The notes below the pieces were generated by a model, which was given only the letters and a program-made list of their open reading frames with translations, did not search any database and had not been told where the DNA came from. Both the position numbers and the translations under genes were made by a program. A DNA stretch of 64,000 bases from NCBI RefSeq assembly GCF_020184175.1, contig NC_065533.1, positions 6,098,695 to 6,162,694 of the forward strand, written 5' to 3'. Origin of the DNA: Aphis gossypii. Its lineage: Eukaryota > Arthropoda > Insecta > Hemiptera > Aphididae. How positions within the stretch are numbered: position 1 is the first letter of the stretch; each line of letters opens with the position of its first letter. Below, piece after piece: positions 1-12,655 of the stretch.

Positions 1-193
1 CCGTACAAGGTTTTTTTCTCGAACGTATCTATCATATATATTATGATATTATTATAATACGATTACCTATACATAACCTACAGGCAACGCTATTATTTTC
101 ACGAACGATGACGACGTATAAGACACATCAACACAAATATCTGTGTACGACGAATAATGATTACAATTAAATCATATTATTGTGTAAACTCAC

Positions 194-256
194 CTGCATA
201 GAAGTCACCGCAGTGACCGCGGTGTAAGCATTGTCGCATTGACGATCGTTCGAGGA
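194..256 (-). other. candidate exon end with strong 5' splice site
   Basis: Read on the - strand, this stretch ends in CTATGCAG followed by GTGAGT, a near-consensus splice donor (intron begins at 193). The reading frame in phase with the donor is open for at least 21 codons and gives SSNDRQCDNAYTAVTAVTSM followed by Q. The segment is richer in GC than its surroundings. I see no convincing acceptor to its right, so it could be a first exon (5' UTR or start of coding) or an internal exon whose acceptor I cannot place. The rest of such a gene would lie outside the window to the left. No family is recognised. Confidence 0.35.
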
Positions 257-2189
257 CTTTAACACGATATTTGTATGACGTTTTGTACATAGGTGTGTAT
301 AACTTATTTGTTGCCAAAATCTCTTGAAATTTGAATACATTTTATATTATTTACAATTTTATTGATGAATATTTAATGATAATATACATAATATTATACA
401 TACGTATTATACATTTCGTAGCATTGAACATCAAAAATTCTATGGAGCTAGGATCTGCTTCCCCTTCTATTATGCATCTGCTATCTAAGAGTCTTATGTA
501 TCATATCTACTTGACATATAATGCGAGTTGTTTCTTTGAAAAATAAATTGATTTAGCGTTAGTATTATAATGAGTATAAAATATTTTTGATTATATTATA
601 TTATATTTTTTAAAAATATCCAATTATAACTAAGTTTTTCATTTGTAAAACTCACTTGTCGTTACGCTACATATTTTGTAAATGTTGGCAGAAATATAGT
701 TATAGGTATACACATATATAATTGGATGCTCATTCGTAGAAACTGATTAACACAAAAATAAGTCATATTTTTCAGTATACCTACAAATTGAAAATACCTT
801 AACGTGTCAAAAACCATATAAAATATGTATTTTATAAATAATATTAAATATAGTTATATAACATCACATATATTCAGTATACTATACTGCAGTATAACCA
901 TATTATATGTATTATAAATATTATAAATAAACATATTAGGTATATAATGCTGTATACGGTTTACCAATATGTACCGCTAACTCTAATAATTAACCTGTAA
1001 AATTAATTAATTTTACAGGTTTAAATTAAATCAATGCATATTTTATCTAAGATTTACTTAAAAGAATGTCAGCACAATATTTGTTTTTTTTTAAGAATCA
1101 CGAGCAATATAGATTAAACGCATTATTGAAAAATCGATTTTTTATGATATTTAAATAATCTTGTGGTAAAATCATCTACAAGATAAATTTATCGGTTTTA
1201 TATTTTATTATTATTTGACTTTATAAATTCGACCAAAAAAAAATGTCAGTGAATTTAAACAAATATCAAAATTTCTTGCGACTGTATTTGAATAAAATGA
1301 TTTGTCATATTCCTGAAATTATTATCCCTTATAATTTTTGTGATAAATTATTTTACTCTAAAACAACTCAAAATTATAGAAAAAAAAATGATTTATTATG
1401 AAAATGATGCGTTTTGTCTAAATTGAGCATGAACCAAAAAGAAAAAAAACAGTGCACTACATCTTCTTGGTAAAACTTCATATTTGTAGGTTACCTATGT
1501 AATTTTTTTAACCATCCTGTTATATATGATGGTATAGTAATTACTAATTAGTAAGACAGGATTTTTTAAAAATGAAATGTTATCATGGATTAAGTGAAAT
1601 GAAAACAATGTCTGTATAAATTAAAAATAAAATAAGATAATAGTAACACTTTGGTCTATCAGTAATAACAATACAAAATATATAAATTATAAGCAGGATA
1701 GTGGGATTGTCGGGGTTTTAAAATCTACCACTCAACCATAAAGCCAGAATAAAAATATATAGGCAAGTCAAAATATTCATCGTTTTTAATGTTTTTATTA
1801 TTTTTTTTTATTTAACACGAGTAATAATATATAAAAAGGTATATTTTATGCCTGCAGATGATCTGAACTGAATCTAATTGATAAATTGTTTCAACAAAAA
1901 ATTTGTCACATCACAAAATTTATCGAACGCAGTGAGTGATGAATTTTTGAATAGTACCTATACATCCAATATATTATGAGTGTATTATTTGGAGAATTTT
2001 AAGATTGGCTCATTAAAAATGTTTTAATCATCTTCCAGATGTATATTATATGATTACTATGTATATACTTGTATGTGTACCTATATTAATATTTTGTTTA
2101 TACTCGTGTCTATTATTGTTATACGAGTAACAGTTTTACTTTTATTATTTTCCCGGTTTTGTTTTATCGCGCACATAAATCCTAGCCCT
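257..2189. other. AT-rich intergenic DNA
   Basis: Very AT-rich sequence with short A and T tracts and TATA/ATT runs. I see no ORF with supporting signals. The only structure of note is the perfect palindrome at 992-1021. Confidence 0.6.
992..1021. repeat. 30-bp perfect palindrome
   Basis: The left half AACCTGTAAAATTAA is followed immediately, with no spacer, by its exact reverse complement TTAATTTTACAGGTT. Pairing stops at both outer edges (T opposite T). It could extrude as a cruciform or be a dyad protein site. The function is unknown. Confidence 0.85.
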
Positions 2190-2530
2190 AGTTATTATCG
2201 CTGTCGGCGGCCGGCGCGGCGGGTCTCATATGATATTAAATATACACTTTAATCCACCGCCGCAAGGACGACTTTCGGTTTCGTACTGGTCGGAGGCGGA
2301 CGATCGCATCAATTGTATTATACGACCCGACCGACCTTGAGCGCTATCTGCCGTCACCGGTAATTGTCTGTGGAACTTTTTTAAACTTTACGTCCCACCA
2401 CCGGGCAGCGCAAAAGCTCCGGTCCCGATAATTATTGATTATTTAGTGTCGAGGACGAGTGTTCCTGACTACCGAGGCTTTACTGCGTGAAATCTAAAAA
2501 ACGGAAAAAAATGCTTGGGAATTCAAGTTG
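2190..2530. promoter_or_regulatory. CpG-rich islet, possible promoter or enhancer
   Basis: An abrupt change from AT-rich to GC/CpG-rich, non-repetitive sequence (for example GCGGCCGGCGCGGCGGG near 2209 and CCACCGGGCAGCG near 2398). No frame is convincingly coding on either strand and no clean exon can be drawn. Composition suggests unmethylated regulatory DNA or a non-coding first exon, but no TATA box or transcription start can be fixed. Confidence 0.3.
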
Positions 2531-3340
2531 ACCAACCCCTGCCCTAGCCGCCAAAAATTTAGGAAACAGAATCGCAGAGTATCTATACTTGGCTTTATAA
2601 TCTATATTGTTATGCCTACTTCACATATTTATGTATATATATTATCGAATTCGATACGCTTCGGACATCGGACAAATGGTTTATTAATCGTCACTACGCG
2701 TATTTACCGCGAGGTGGATTGGGGAGGGTAATCGTTTTGAACTATGCTCTATTTAGTATAGCTTTTCTAACATTAATTTAATAGAACCATATGGCAAACG
2801 AAAATAGTTAATACATATCAAAACACTTCCAGTAAAATCTATGTATTATATTTTTATATTATATAGGTATATAATATATTATTAGTATGTGATTAGTGCT
2901 CAATATTTGGTAAGAAAAAATCATCTTTATTTTGTGTTAATATTGGTTAATAGATTAACAGACGAAATCATCGTACATCACCTAACCTTTTTAGTAAGAC
3001 AAAGTTCGATTAATTTTTTTTAACTCAATTGAGATAAGGATACGAGAATTCTTTTAAGTTTCCACGGTACAAAATATATTCGAATCATCGTGCAGAGATT
3101 TTTTTATGTTTGGATTTGTATGTTTCTACCAGAATTCTAACGCTTCTCCGGTATTCTCACTTATTGTGATCGTTGTTCCACACGCTGTAAATCATATTAC
3201 GATTTCACCTATTGCAATCAACACGACGTAGACATTATCGCTGCGATCACTGCGTCTTTGATACAGCTACCATTTGATAGATCTATACATATTGGCCTAC
3301 GTGTATAGTATATACCTACCTATTGGCATTGGCCCATCAT

Positions 3341-3544
3341 ATGTTTGATCTATATGAAAATGGGACATATTGTGCCGAGCGATGCCATCTTGGCGCCACC
3401 GTCTTGACGATGTCATCTCAACAACTCACGACCACAGGTGAAACCCGTTTGAGCGATGACAATCGTTATGTGACACACAAAAATGTAATGAAACTCTTAA
3501 ATAATTATCAGATTTTACGATCCGACGACGATTGGTCAAGATAA
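3341..3544 (+). CDS. possible small protein, 67 aa, unknown
   Basis: An ATG-started frame of 67 codons beginning MFDLYENGTYCAERCHLG and ending in the acidic stretch RSDDDWSR. Its translation is polar and balanced, unlike most chance frames here, which give Ile/Tyr/Phe runs. The DNA is noticeably richer in GC than either flank. There is no signal peptide or membrane segment, and I recognise no domain. A possible poly(A) signal AATAAA followed by an A run lies at 3829. An internal ACAG followed by GTGAAA (about 3433) could be a splice donor instead, making this part of a longer gene. It could equally be a chance frame in a GC-richer islet. Confidence 0.28.
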   Translation: MFDLYENGTYCAERCHLGATVLTMSSQQLTTTGETRLSDDNRYVTHKNVMKLLNNYQILRSDDDWSR

Positions 3545-4779
3545 ACCCGTTATAATGTAATGATCATTGAAGGCTGCAAGGGCAACTATTAACTATACAT
3601 AAACTGAAGGAGAGCTTTATGTTATTTGATTGATATACATTATTATTCCGAGAAATTGTCCGAAGAAAACATGAATGTAATTCATTCGTTTATACTTCAG
3701 TATGGCATCCAAATCTATAGCAGAGTGAGCTTTACCAATCTGTGTGTCTGATATCAATGATAATATTATGTTATACGACCATAATAATTTGTTATGATAT
3801 TAAAATAATCTTGTTAAAATCTCATAAATAATAAAAAAAAAATCATTCATACCTACCTACCGAAAAAACAGTGCTATTTATTTATTTCCTATAGCTACCT
3901 CTCATACATTATATAAAAATTAAAACATAACAACCGTAAAATGACGAACTTAATACTTCATAGATATTAAATCATTAATATTTGAAAATTATTTATTTTT
4001 ATTATCAAAAAAAAAAATCCAAGTACCTATTACAGTAACAGAAGCAATTCTTACTTCTTTAAGTCACTATTCATACAACTCATAAAATATATGTTGTTTT
4101 AGTGCATTAAGAATATACAAATTACACGCCATATGACTGTATATTAATTATTTTATTGCTCGTTTTATCGAATAACTACAATATTAGATATTTTCACGAC
4201 AGGTAACATGGACAAATAACTGAAATTAACCTCTATTATACGTCATTATATATTAAACCATTCTGAAACTTATTGCGAGCAATCATCGATCAGTTTATTT
4301 AATTAAATAATGAATTATGTATTATTATATTACTTATAATACGTACAATAATACTTTTTTAATGCATAATATATTCACACACAATATTAAAGGATACATA
4401 GCTACATAGGTACCGATTTTTACTGTTTTTTTTTCTTAATAAATTTAACTGCGTACTTTAGAACATTATTTTTTTCCAGGTAATTTAAATTGCATAGTTC
4501 GAATATATTTAATGTAACATATGTCCAGAACCCTAACAATCGTATAATATATGTAAAAACAAAACTAAACGATATGGCAGACAGCCAAAACATTGGCTGG
4601 GCGTACCTACGGTTAGAACAAAATTTCGTTTTCCGGAATCGATCCCGACGGGTGAAAAAAACAAACAAAAACAATAACGATGATAGAAAAAAATAAACAA
4701 ACAATAGCGCCGGACAACGACGGATAAAAACGCGTGCCATTAACAATACGCATCGTATTGAAGAATATTATTATAATAA
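3545..4779. other. AT-rich intergenic DNA with overlapping unsupported frames
   Basis: AT-rich intergenic sequence. Around 4420-4740 both strands are open: a hydrophobic frame on - and a short basic frame starting MADSQNIGWAYLRL at 4574 on +. Neither has enough evidence to be called. Confidence 0.4.
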
Positions 4780-5500
4780 TATAATATACATCACGAGTGT
4801 ATAATATAATAATAATATATACACTTAGTCCGCGGATCACACACTCTGCCGCAGCCGGATGCTAATTGAAACGTTATCGCCGATGTTCGGGCGGCACGCG
4901 CGCGACCGTCACCGAACGTCTGTCGAAATACGATAGCCACTGCACTGGAGTTACACACACACAAAAACTCACCCACCCACCCACACACAAACATATATAT
5001 CGCGCTAAGTATGGATAGGCGGTGACGGCGAATTCGGTCCCCTCGACACGGCGAAATAATACAATAATGTATAGACAGACATATATACACACGCACACAT
5101 ACCTATCTATCGTACGCGGCTAATAATAGCGTTGTGCGCGAGGTTGAATGGGAAGCTGTAGATGATTTTTTTCTTCACTCTTTTTTTTTTTTTTTTGTTA
5201 GCGAATAATCACTGCCACCGTGCGACCGACCCTGTCGACAAAGGCCAAAAGGGATGAGCGCCCTCCGCAGAGCTATACATAAATATATATATATATGTAT
5301 ATGAAATGCCCGCACGCGGTAATGGACGTAAAACCCGAGAGCGACGTCGCTGCGGGTCGGCCGAAAACTGTATACTTATATTATACATATATATATATAT
5401 AAATTATATATTTATGTGTGTGTGTATGTGTGTGTGTTGCGCCGCGACGATACAAACAAATTCGCTGTTGTGTTATAGTGTTTTCTCGGGGGAAATGTGA
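4780..5500. other. CpG-rich islet with AC/TG and TA simple repeats
   Basis: CpG-rich DNA with CACACA/CACCCACC tracts (4949-4990), TA repeats near 5280-5400 and a TG tract at 5415-5437. Open frames here translate into Cys/Tyr/Val or His-Thr repeats and are taken as by-products of the simple repeats. Regulatory function is possible but unproven. Confidence 0.4.
5415..5437. repeat. TG dinucleotide microsatellite
   Basis: Interrupted TG repeat with one TATG break, adjoining a TA repeat upstream. Confidence 0.8.
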
Positions 5501-5771
5501 TTTCGGAGCGTTACAATTTTTTTTTCTTTTTTGAAAAAATCTGTTACGTTTAGTTGACGACAATATAATGACAATAAGTATACGATGACTACACAAGGGA
5601 CAATGTTAATGGTATATTATATTAGGTTCTTGGTAATAATAGCGACAACCGTTTAGATTAATTATACTTGTTAGTTGTTACAGAAACAGTGATTGAATTT
5701 CTCGCTTTTACAAATTGTACGAGTATATTGATTATTATGCTACTATAATCGCGCCCACTATACCTATATTA

Positions 5772-5807
5772 TTATAATATTATTATTATTATTATTATTA
5801 TTATTAG
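5772..5807. repeat. ATT trinucleotide microsatellite
   Basis: About ten consecutive ATT units in an AT-rich stretch. Confidence 0.8.
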
Positions 5808-6432
5808 TAGTATAGCATATTGTACAAGGTAACTCTTTAATTTTTACTTTTTTTTAAGTATATCAGATAATATTTATCATTTAAAATTTAAAATTTCAAA
5901 GTAGAACATTTTTCCAAGAATCTAGTAAAAAATAAAAATAAAAATTTGAACAACTACTAAGTTAACTAAGTTAACTACTAAGTACTAGTAAGTTTTTATT
6001 ACTTAGATATAGCTAGATATAACCGTTATAATTTATACTTATTATTTTATGTTATGATAAGCGGAATGTTGCTTTGTTTTTTGACATTTAAAATTATGTA
6101 AAAACAAATTAATACTTTACGAGATTATACGGATAGGTACACTTAACATTAAACCGAATACATACGATGTTATATTATTTTGTTTTACCGTAAAATAACG
6201 GATCAACATAGATGAGAGGTTAAACAACAAAAAACAGTATTTGAGTCAACAATTTTGTGGTAAAGGATTTATTTTTAATACTATTAAAATTGTTATAACA
6301 ATTTACTGGTTGCTGTCGTTACTGAGTTTTTATCCTATTTGAAGGAGAGTATAAACACTATCAATACTATGTAATGAAAAATATAAATATTGTTTACTTA
6401 CTATTTACTTATTTAAACATATGTCTAATGAC

Positions 6433-7109
6433 TAGGGCTTAGATTTTATTGTTTTAAAAAAGAAAAAAGAAGCATATTTATTTTTAAAAAAAGGCATGAT
6501 CAAAAATTAACATGGACTAATTATAAAAACAAATAAGAAAAATTTTAATTTTAATTTAAATTAAAAAAAAAAAGAATTAAGTAGGTACTTTGTGTTTCCC
6601 TAGATTTGTAGTAATGAATTATGAAACTGACTTTATTGACCGACAGAATATGTTTATACATAGAAAACGAACTCTCTACATCCACTGAAGTGATTGGTAC
6701 TTTATACTTTGTATAAGAAGTTTCAAATTAAAACACTAAATCTCAAATTTTTAATTAGTCTATACCTATCGATGTTCTACAGGCTATATGTAAATTGATA
6801 ATCTATACGCGTTTAGTACATTTAATAAACAATCCTAAAAACAATAATAATCCAATATCCGCATCATGACGCTTCTGGGCTTTTACATTTCTTATTAATT
6901 ATTTTTTTTATTACAATATCAATATACCATTATAAACATATACAAAGTTCACAGTTAGAATAATTGAAAAACAAGCAATAAAAAATCAAAAAAAGCAAAA
7001 ATAAATTGGTTTATTTGGAATCAAAATGACATGAAACCAATTTATGTATAAAATTAGATTTCTATCTCATATATAAAAAAGAAGCATATGCTTTAAAATC
7101 CGAGCCCTA
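6433..7109. mobile_element. hAT-like non-autonomous DNA transposon with 8-bp target duplication
   Basis: The ends are inverted repeats: TAGGGCTTAGATTTT at the left and the reverse complement of TAGGGCTCGGATTTTAAAGC at the right. A GAAGCATAT word recurs near each end. Immediately outside both ends is the identical octamer CTAATGAC (6425-6432 and 7110-7117). Eight-base target duplications are the hallmark of hAT superfamily transposition. The 677-bp interior is AT-rich with no transposase frame, so the element must have been moved in trans. The perfect duplication suggests fairly recent insertion. Confidence 0.85.
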
Positions 7110-7471
7110 CTAATGACTAATATACTATTATGCTTTAATAGTTTAATCACACTGAAAGTTCTGAAAAATAGTTTTGTGTTTTCCATTCAATATTATTTAT
7201 TATTATAATCATGCGAGTTTTTTTTGTTTATGTCCCGTTAAAAATTAACATTGATTCTACAACCACATTTTAAACACGGTCGTCATAGCCTATACCTCTT
7301 ACTACAGGTGGACAGCGACATTAACAATAAAATATCAAATGACATCAATAGACAGATGATAAAATATGTCAAATTTTTTAAATATTTTAATAACATTATA
7401 TTATAATATATACAGACGTATTTTGTATTCCGTATGTATAATGTATATAATATATTTAAAAAAACACTTAC

Positions 7472-7627
7472 CACAACGTTCGTAGTTTCGTCGATGAGAA
7501 CAGTAAAAAAAAATTGCAGTGCTGGTTTTTTTCGGTGTATTGGTTTATTAATATGAATTATTTGAAATTTGACTTGAATAGTACCGCTGACAAACGTAAC
7601 TGCAGTAATCCATAACAGGCAACACAT
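7472..7627 (-). CDS. candidate first exon of a secreted-protein gene (partial)
   Basis: On the - strand an ATG at 7627 opens a frame of exactly 52 codons that ends at GTTGTG followed by GTAAGTG, a strong splice donor (phase 0). The product starts MCCLLWITAVTFVSG, which has the short hydrophobic core and small residues of a signal peptide. A lysine-rich segment (HRKKPAL) and LIDETTNVV follow. About 50 bp upstream of the ATG there is TCAGTT, an arthropod initiator-like motif, with TATATGG roughly 25 bp before it. A pyrimidine-rich acceptor ending TTTTTCAG lies just past 7160, but the frame after it stops within six codons. The gene is therefore unresolved, and a chance ORF is possible. Confidence 0.35.
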
Positions 7628-10600
7628 TATCTGAATACAACTATTATCAGGAAGTGAACTGATACGACGTATGGGCCATATACGATTTTAATCAACCAAT
7701 TTAATATACCTATTAACTACATAATATATAGCATTATATAAAAACCAATAATAGTTTAAAAATGTTTACAAATATTTAATATTTTGTTTTTGATATAAAT
7801 ATAAAATCCTAGAAATAGCAGTTGTGTGTCAGGTCAGTTTTAAACTTTAAAGTTTCATCTATAGAACAGTAGGAGATCTTATTTTTTTCATAACTCCTCA
7901 TTTCTTCCCCGATTACAGAAAAAAAAATGTAAAAATGACCCTGTAAACAACTAATATTAATAACATAATTACTATTGAACAAATTGCCTAATTCAATAAT
8001 ATGCAAACATATTATTATGTATTTCGAAAATTAAAGCATTTCATATTTGTATATATAGGAAGGGGTGTTCCCATAGGGTATACTACATATACGCCGCCGT
8101 ATACTCTCAAGATTTTTTTTCAATAATATGGGTATACTGAGTATGCTCTCAAGTCTCAATCGATTTGCAATTTGAACTCTCAAGATATTTTTACAAAATG
8201 TCAAAATTATAAATACAGTGCATACACTCAAATCATATACAAAGGAAAAATAAAATAAATTTAATTAAGTAATTTTACCATATAATTTACGTCAATTATT
8301 TATGACTGAAAAAGTCATACTCTTTATTTTTTAGTATTTATAAAGATTGACGAGGTATAATTTAAAGAGGATATGTAAAAAATCTATTTAAAATTGTTTA
8401 CATATTATTAACACGCTCTTTGCCGGCTTTATTCTTATATAACCAATAATAAAAATATTTGTAATGTATTTTAAATGTTTATATTTTGGTTTTTGATGAT
8501 TTAGTATACTCTCAAAAAAATATTGAGAACACCTCTGTATATAGGTATATATATATAGCTTACTGAAAGTTAGCCAATACATAGAAAATTGTAATATTGT
8601 GTATAATATACATAATACATGTATTTGGTCGCATCGTGGTCAGCGTGAATACTCACTTCAAAGCCAATAGTTATAATATTCATGAAGACTGTACAAGGAA
8701 AATGTAATTGCGCGAAGCTGTTTCAATGCCTTTTGTAAGAACATTTAATGAATCTATATACATCAAATAACTTTCTAAAGCTGCTTTAAATATTTTAAAT
8801 AATCTATTCTAATAATTTTCAGTATCTCTATTATTCAATAATTGTTATACAAGGAAATATAAATTATGAAGCTTCTTCATTAAAACACATCAAAGTAAAA
8901 TATCTACGTAATTATATACTTCATACACCACATCACTTGTTTGCATTTAATAATAATTAATTAACTATAACAAAAAAAGTTAGTACCTACATAAAATTAG
9001 TTATAATTAGTTATAAAATCTATTCAACTTTCCAGTAAATATTTCAAATATTTCAAATCTAAACAATATTATAACGGTATCATTACTATTACAACATGTA
9101 TTGTACTCATACTCCATACATATTTTTAAATTTTTAACTATATAATTAATCATTGTTTAATTACTTAACAAACTAGAAATTACACTTGTAATAATCTTAA
9201 AAATTTCCATCTAAACATTATTGTAACAGTTCATACATTATAAAATCTAAAGTACGAGAGAAATGATTGGTTTTATATTAGGTAGTTGTTTTTTTATTTT
9301 TATTCTTTACCATAATTCAACAGAAAAAATATAGTTGTAAAAACGAAGTTTTATCGATTCCGCCTGATATTTGTCTATATTGTCGTCCACAACGAAAAAT
9401 ATAACACAATTATACATATTGTATTATAGTAAAAAAAAAGAAGTTTTTAAATACTATGTAAAATTTTTTTAAATCATAAAATAACATAATTCAAATACCT
9501 ATTGTAATTAGTTTTTTACAAAATATTTTTACAATTAAATTTGTTAGATTAATTTTAATATTAAGTTGATTTATTTTTAAAATAGTGGTTTGAATGATTT
9601 GATTCCATTTTTATGTACGTTAATCTATTAGTTAATTTATTTGAATAATCGTTCGATGGAATCAATATGTAAAAAAAAATTGACGGAAATGATATGAAGC
9701 GATATTTCTTACAGATAAAAAGTTCAATTTGGGCAATTGAAATACGCTAAAAAAAACAATATTACATTTTTATAAAACGTTCAATCTTCAATATTAATTA
9801 TTTTTTGAAACACTAATAAATTATTTTATTCGTTAGAGAACTGTTGTAAATTTGTAATGTACTATATTAAATTATATTATTATATTATATATGTATATTA
9901 CCTATTTTTTATTTTACACATCATGATTCGAGCATCACCAACTATAATTATACATAATATTGTAAGTGTAGTTTTCACGTACGTTATCATAGGTTTTCCG
10001 TACAACTATAATAAAAATTAAATAGTTATTGGATTTTTTGAATCCGATTATCACGCATATTACAATAATATGTTGTCAATATTTGATCCGCTTGCATTTT
10101 AATCTCTTCGAGTATACTTCAATATGAATAATACAATATATAACATTATTCCGCAAATTACCATAAGCACTATTATTTTTATGCATTCCTAAATTATACA
10201 AAATATTGAAACAATAAAATAAATATAAATTTTAATACTATCAAAAAATTGCATTTTTATATCAAAGTCGAAATATTTTGAGATATATATTAATTGTAAC
10301 AGTACAATACATTACAACTTAAGCGAATTTTTTAACTATAATTTTTAAAATAAAAATGCATCGATACTAAAATATTTGTTATACACATTTAAGGTTATAC
10401 AACTGAGTGTTTTAAATGTATTTTTCATAAGCTTTTTAACAGGATCTTACAAAAAAATTTAGATAACATACTTGCTAATCAAACAAATGATCATTCCATT
10501 TTTGGACCCTACATTTGAATTTGGGGAGGGGTTGCAGTCATATTTCCAGCATCTCCTGTATAAAATGTAAATATTTTTAAACGGATGGATCACCAATAAA

Positions 10601-11292
10601 GAGTTAAAAAGCACTAACTTGAGTTATCGAAGTATAAACGATCTTTCCTGGTTTGGATTCAAAATTTAAAATTGAGTTCATTTCCACAAACGTATTTTCT
10701 AGACGTTATTTGCCATCTATATAAATAATAAGATTATTTTATCAACTGTTATATTTAATGACTACACAATTTACAGTCTCGTACTTGCTCGTCTCGAATT
10801 TTACAGGACATATTATCCAAGAGTGATGTATAAAATATTAAGTTCGTCTGATGCAAACGGAACTCCTCAAGTACCTACGACACGATTGTCACATCGAATA
10901 ATATGACACAGTAGTATTAACGTTGATTCCAAACACAAACAGCAGTTGAATGTTCGTTCGGTTCATAGCGTTGAATTTACATCAATATAAACGGCAGTTT
11001 CTACTTTCTACGTGTGTGCGATCTATAGTCAAGTCTATCACACTCCTGGTTTTGAGATTTGGTACATATGTCATATAGCCACATAAGTACATGGGTTTTA
11101 TATCCAAAGAGGTGAATCTCGAAGCCAATTTTTATACAGTTTTTATGTTGAAGCGTAAGCAACTTTGAAGTACATTTTACAATCAACGTTTTTCGTATTT
11201 TCTCTGTTGCGCACTGTAGAAAATAACGTTTTGGGCACCATTTCATCGTGATAGCTACTGTAGGCCACATCGTACGCGGTACACACATCATG
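7628..11292. other. AT-rich intergenic DNA
   Basis: Over 3.6 kb of AT-rich sequence. Short frames are present but none has a start context, splice signals or composition that sets it apart. No element boundary is visible. Confidence 0.6.
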
Positions 11293-11469
11293 GGCGTAGA
11301 CACGGAGGGGGTTATAGGGGAGGATCCCCCGTGACCTTTTTTATATAAATTATATACATTATACCGATAATAGAAAAAATAAAATAATTTATTTTTTACG
11401 AAAATTAGCTAGTTTTTTGGAGTATATATTATATCCACTCTCCTCCCAATGAAAATTCCTGTCTACGCC
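11293..11469. mobile_element. short MITE with GGCGTAGACA inverted ends
   Basis: GGCGTAGACA at 11293-11302 is repeated as its exact reverse complement TGTCTACGCC at 11460-11469. The similarity continues inward loosely (GGGGAGGATCC on one side, CTCCTCCC on the other). The interior is AT-rich and non-coding. At 177 bp it fits a miniature inverted-repeat element. I could not find a clean target duplication, so the superfamily is not assigned. Confidence 0.55.
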
Positions 11470-12189
11470 ACTAACGCACATCGTTATTATACACCATAAG
11501 TGCGTACATAACACGACACCGTCACGTGGGCGTGTTATTTATACCAAATAATAATAGCGGCCCGGGGGAGATGATGACGACGAGTGAAATTCACGGTTTT
11601 CTTGCGGGACGTGAACACAATATTTTATAATATGTGTGTTCATTTATAATATACACTCGTATAAAACCCGAAACCTCGGCGCTGAGATAATATGTACGTA
11701 TAGACGCGATAACGTCGACAAAACCTGTCGCCGTCGGAATGCAACATTGTAATAATTATTGTTATTACTATATAATATTATGTTATTATATTATCATCGT
11801 CGTCGTCGTCGTCTTGGTCGGGCATACGCGATACGATAATATAATAATAATATTACTTACCCATATATTATTTATATACACGTCGGAATACATAATAATA
11901 ACGATGTCTTCAATATGGGTAGTTTTTTTTTTCTCTTTACTTTTTCAACGGGTAACCGGACACGCCGCGAAGTATCTATATACATATATATTATATGGCC
12001 GGTGAGAGTGTCGAACACGACACATAACACATACAACCACCTTACGCATTATGTTTTAATATACGCGACGTCTGTGTGTGTACGCTTTCAGGTAGTTTAC
12101 CCAAGAACAAGAGGGTGGTTTTTCACGGTACAAAACGCATTATATTGACGGACGGCAGAGATCCTCGTACGAGATATTTGACGATCGGT

Positions 12190-12207
12190 CGCGCGCGCGC
12201 GCGCGCG
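12190..12207. repeat. CG dinucleotide tract
   Basis: Nine consecutive alternating C/G dinucleotides. Such a tract is a strong candidate for left-handed (Z) DNA and is conspicuous in this AT-rich window. Confidence 0.85.
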
Positions 12208-12620
12208 TACAGTACACATATTACTCGTGTATATAGGTATAAGCATATTCGTGAAGCATATATATACAGCAGGTACACAAAAAACTGACACACTGCCGCG
12301 ACTACGCGACCAGTAGTAACCTAGTAGTAGTAATATATATAATAATAATATAACATTATATATATATGTACAACCGTAGGTATGTGGTATACACACGAAA
12401 TGTCGTCGTACAAGCACACGAAAAAAAAAAACAAAATTAAGGTGTACGGAAAACACCACTATACGGAGAACTCGTAATGGGACGACATTCTCCGGGCGGC
12501 GGGTATGTTATATATTATTATATTATACCTATATAATATGTACGACCGCCGTCACACAATCTTGATTAATATTATTGTGTTATTTATTTATTTTTTTTTC
12601 GTTTTTATACGACGGGTTTT

Positions 12621-12655
12621 CTACTACTACTACTACTACGACGACGACGACGACG
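12621..12655. repeat. compound TAC/GAC trinucleotide tract
   Basis: About six TAC units run directly into about five GAC units. The two tracts differ by one substitution per unit, suggesting expansion of a diverged repeat. Confidence 0.8.

Noticed and set aside
4420..4740. 107-codon hydrophobic - strand frame ending KKKKQ, and an opposing 40-codon + frame MADSQNIGWAYLRL...
   Set aside because: AT-rich DNA gives Phe/Leu/Ile-rich frames on one strand and Asn/Lys-rich frames on the other. Both cannot be real, and neither has splice or poly(A) support strong enough to choose.
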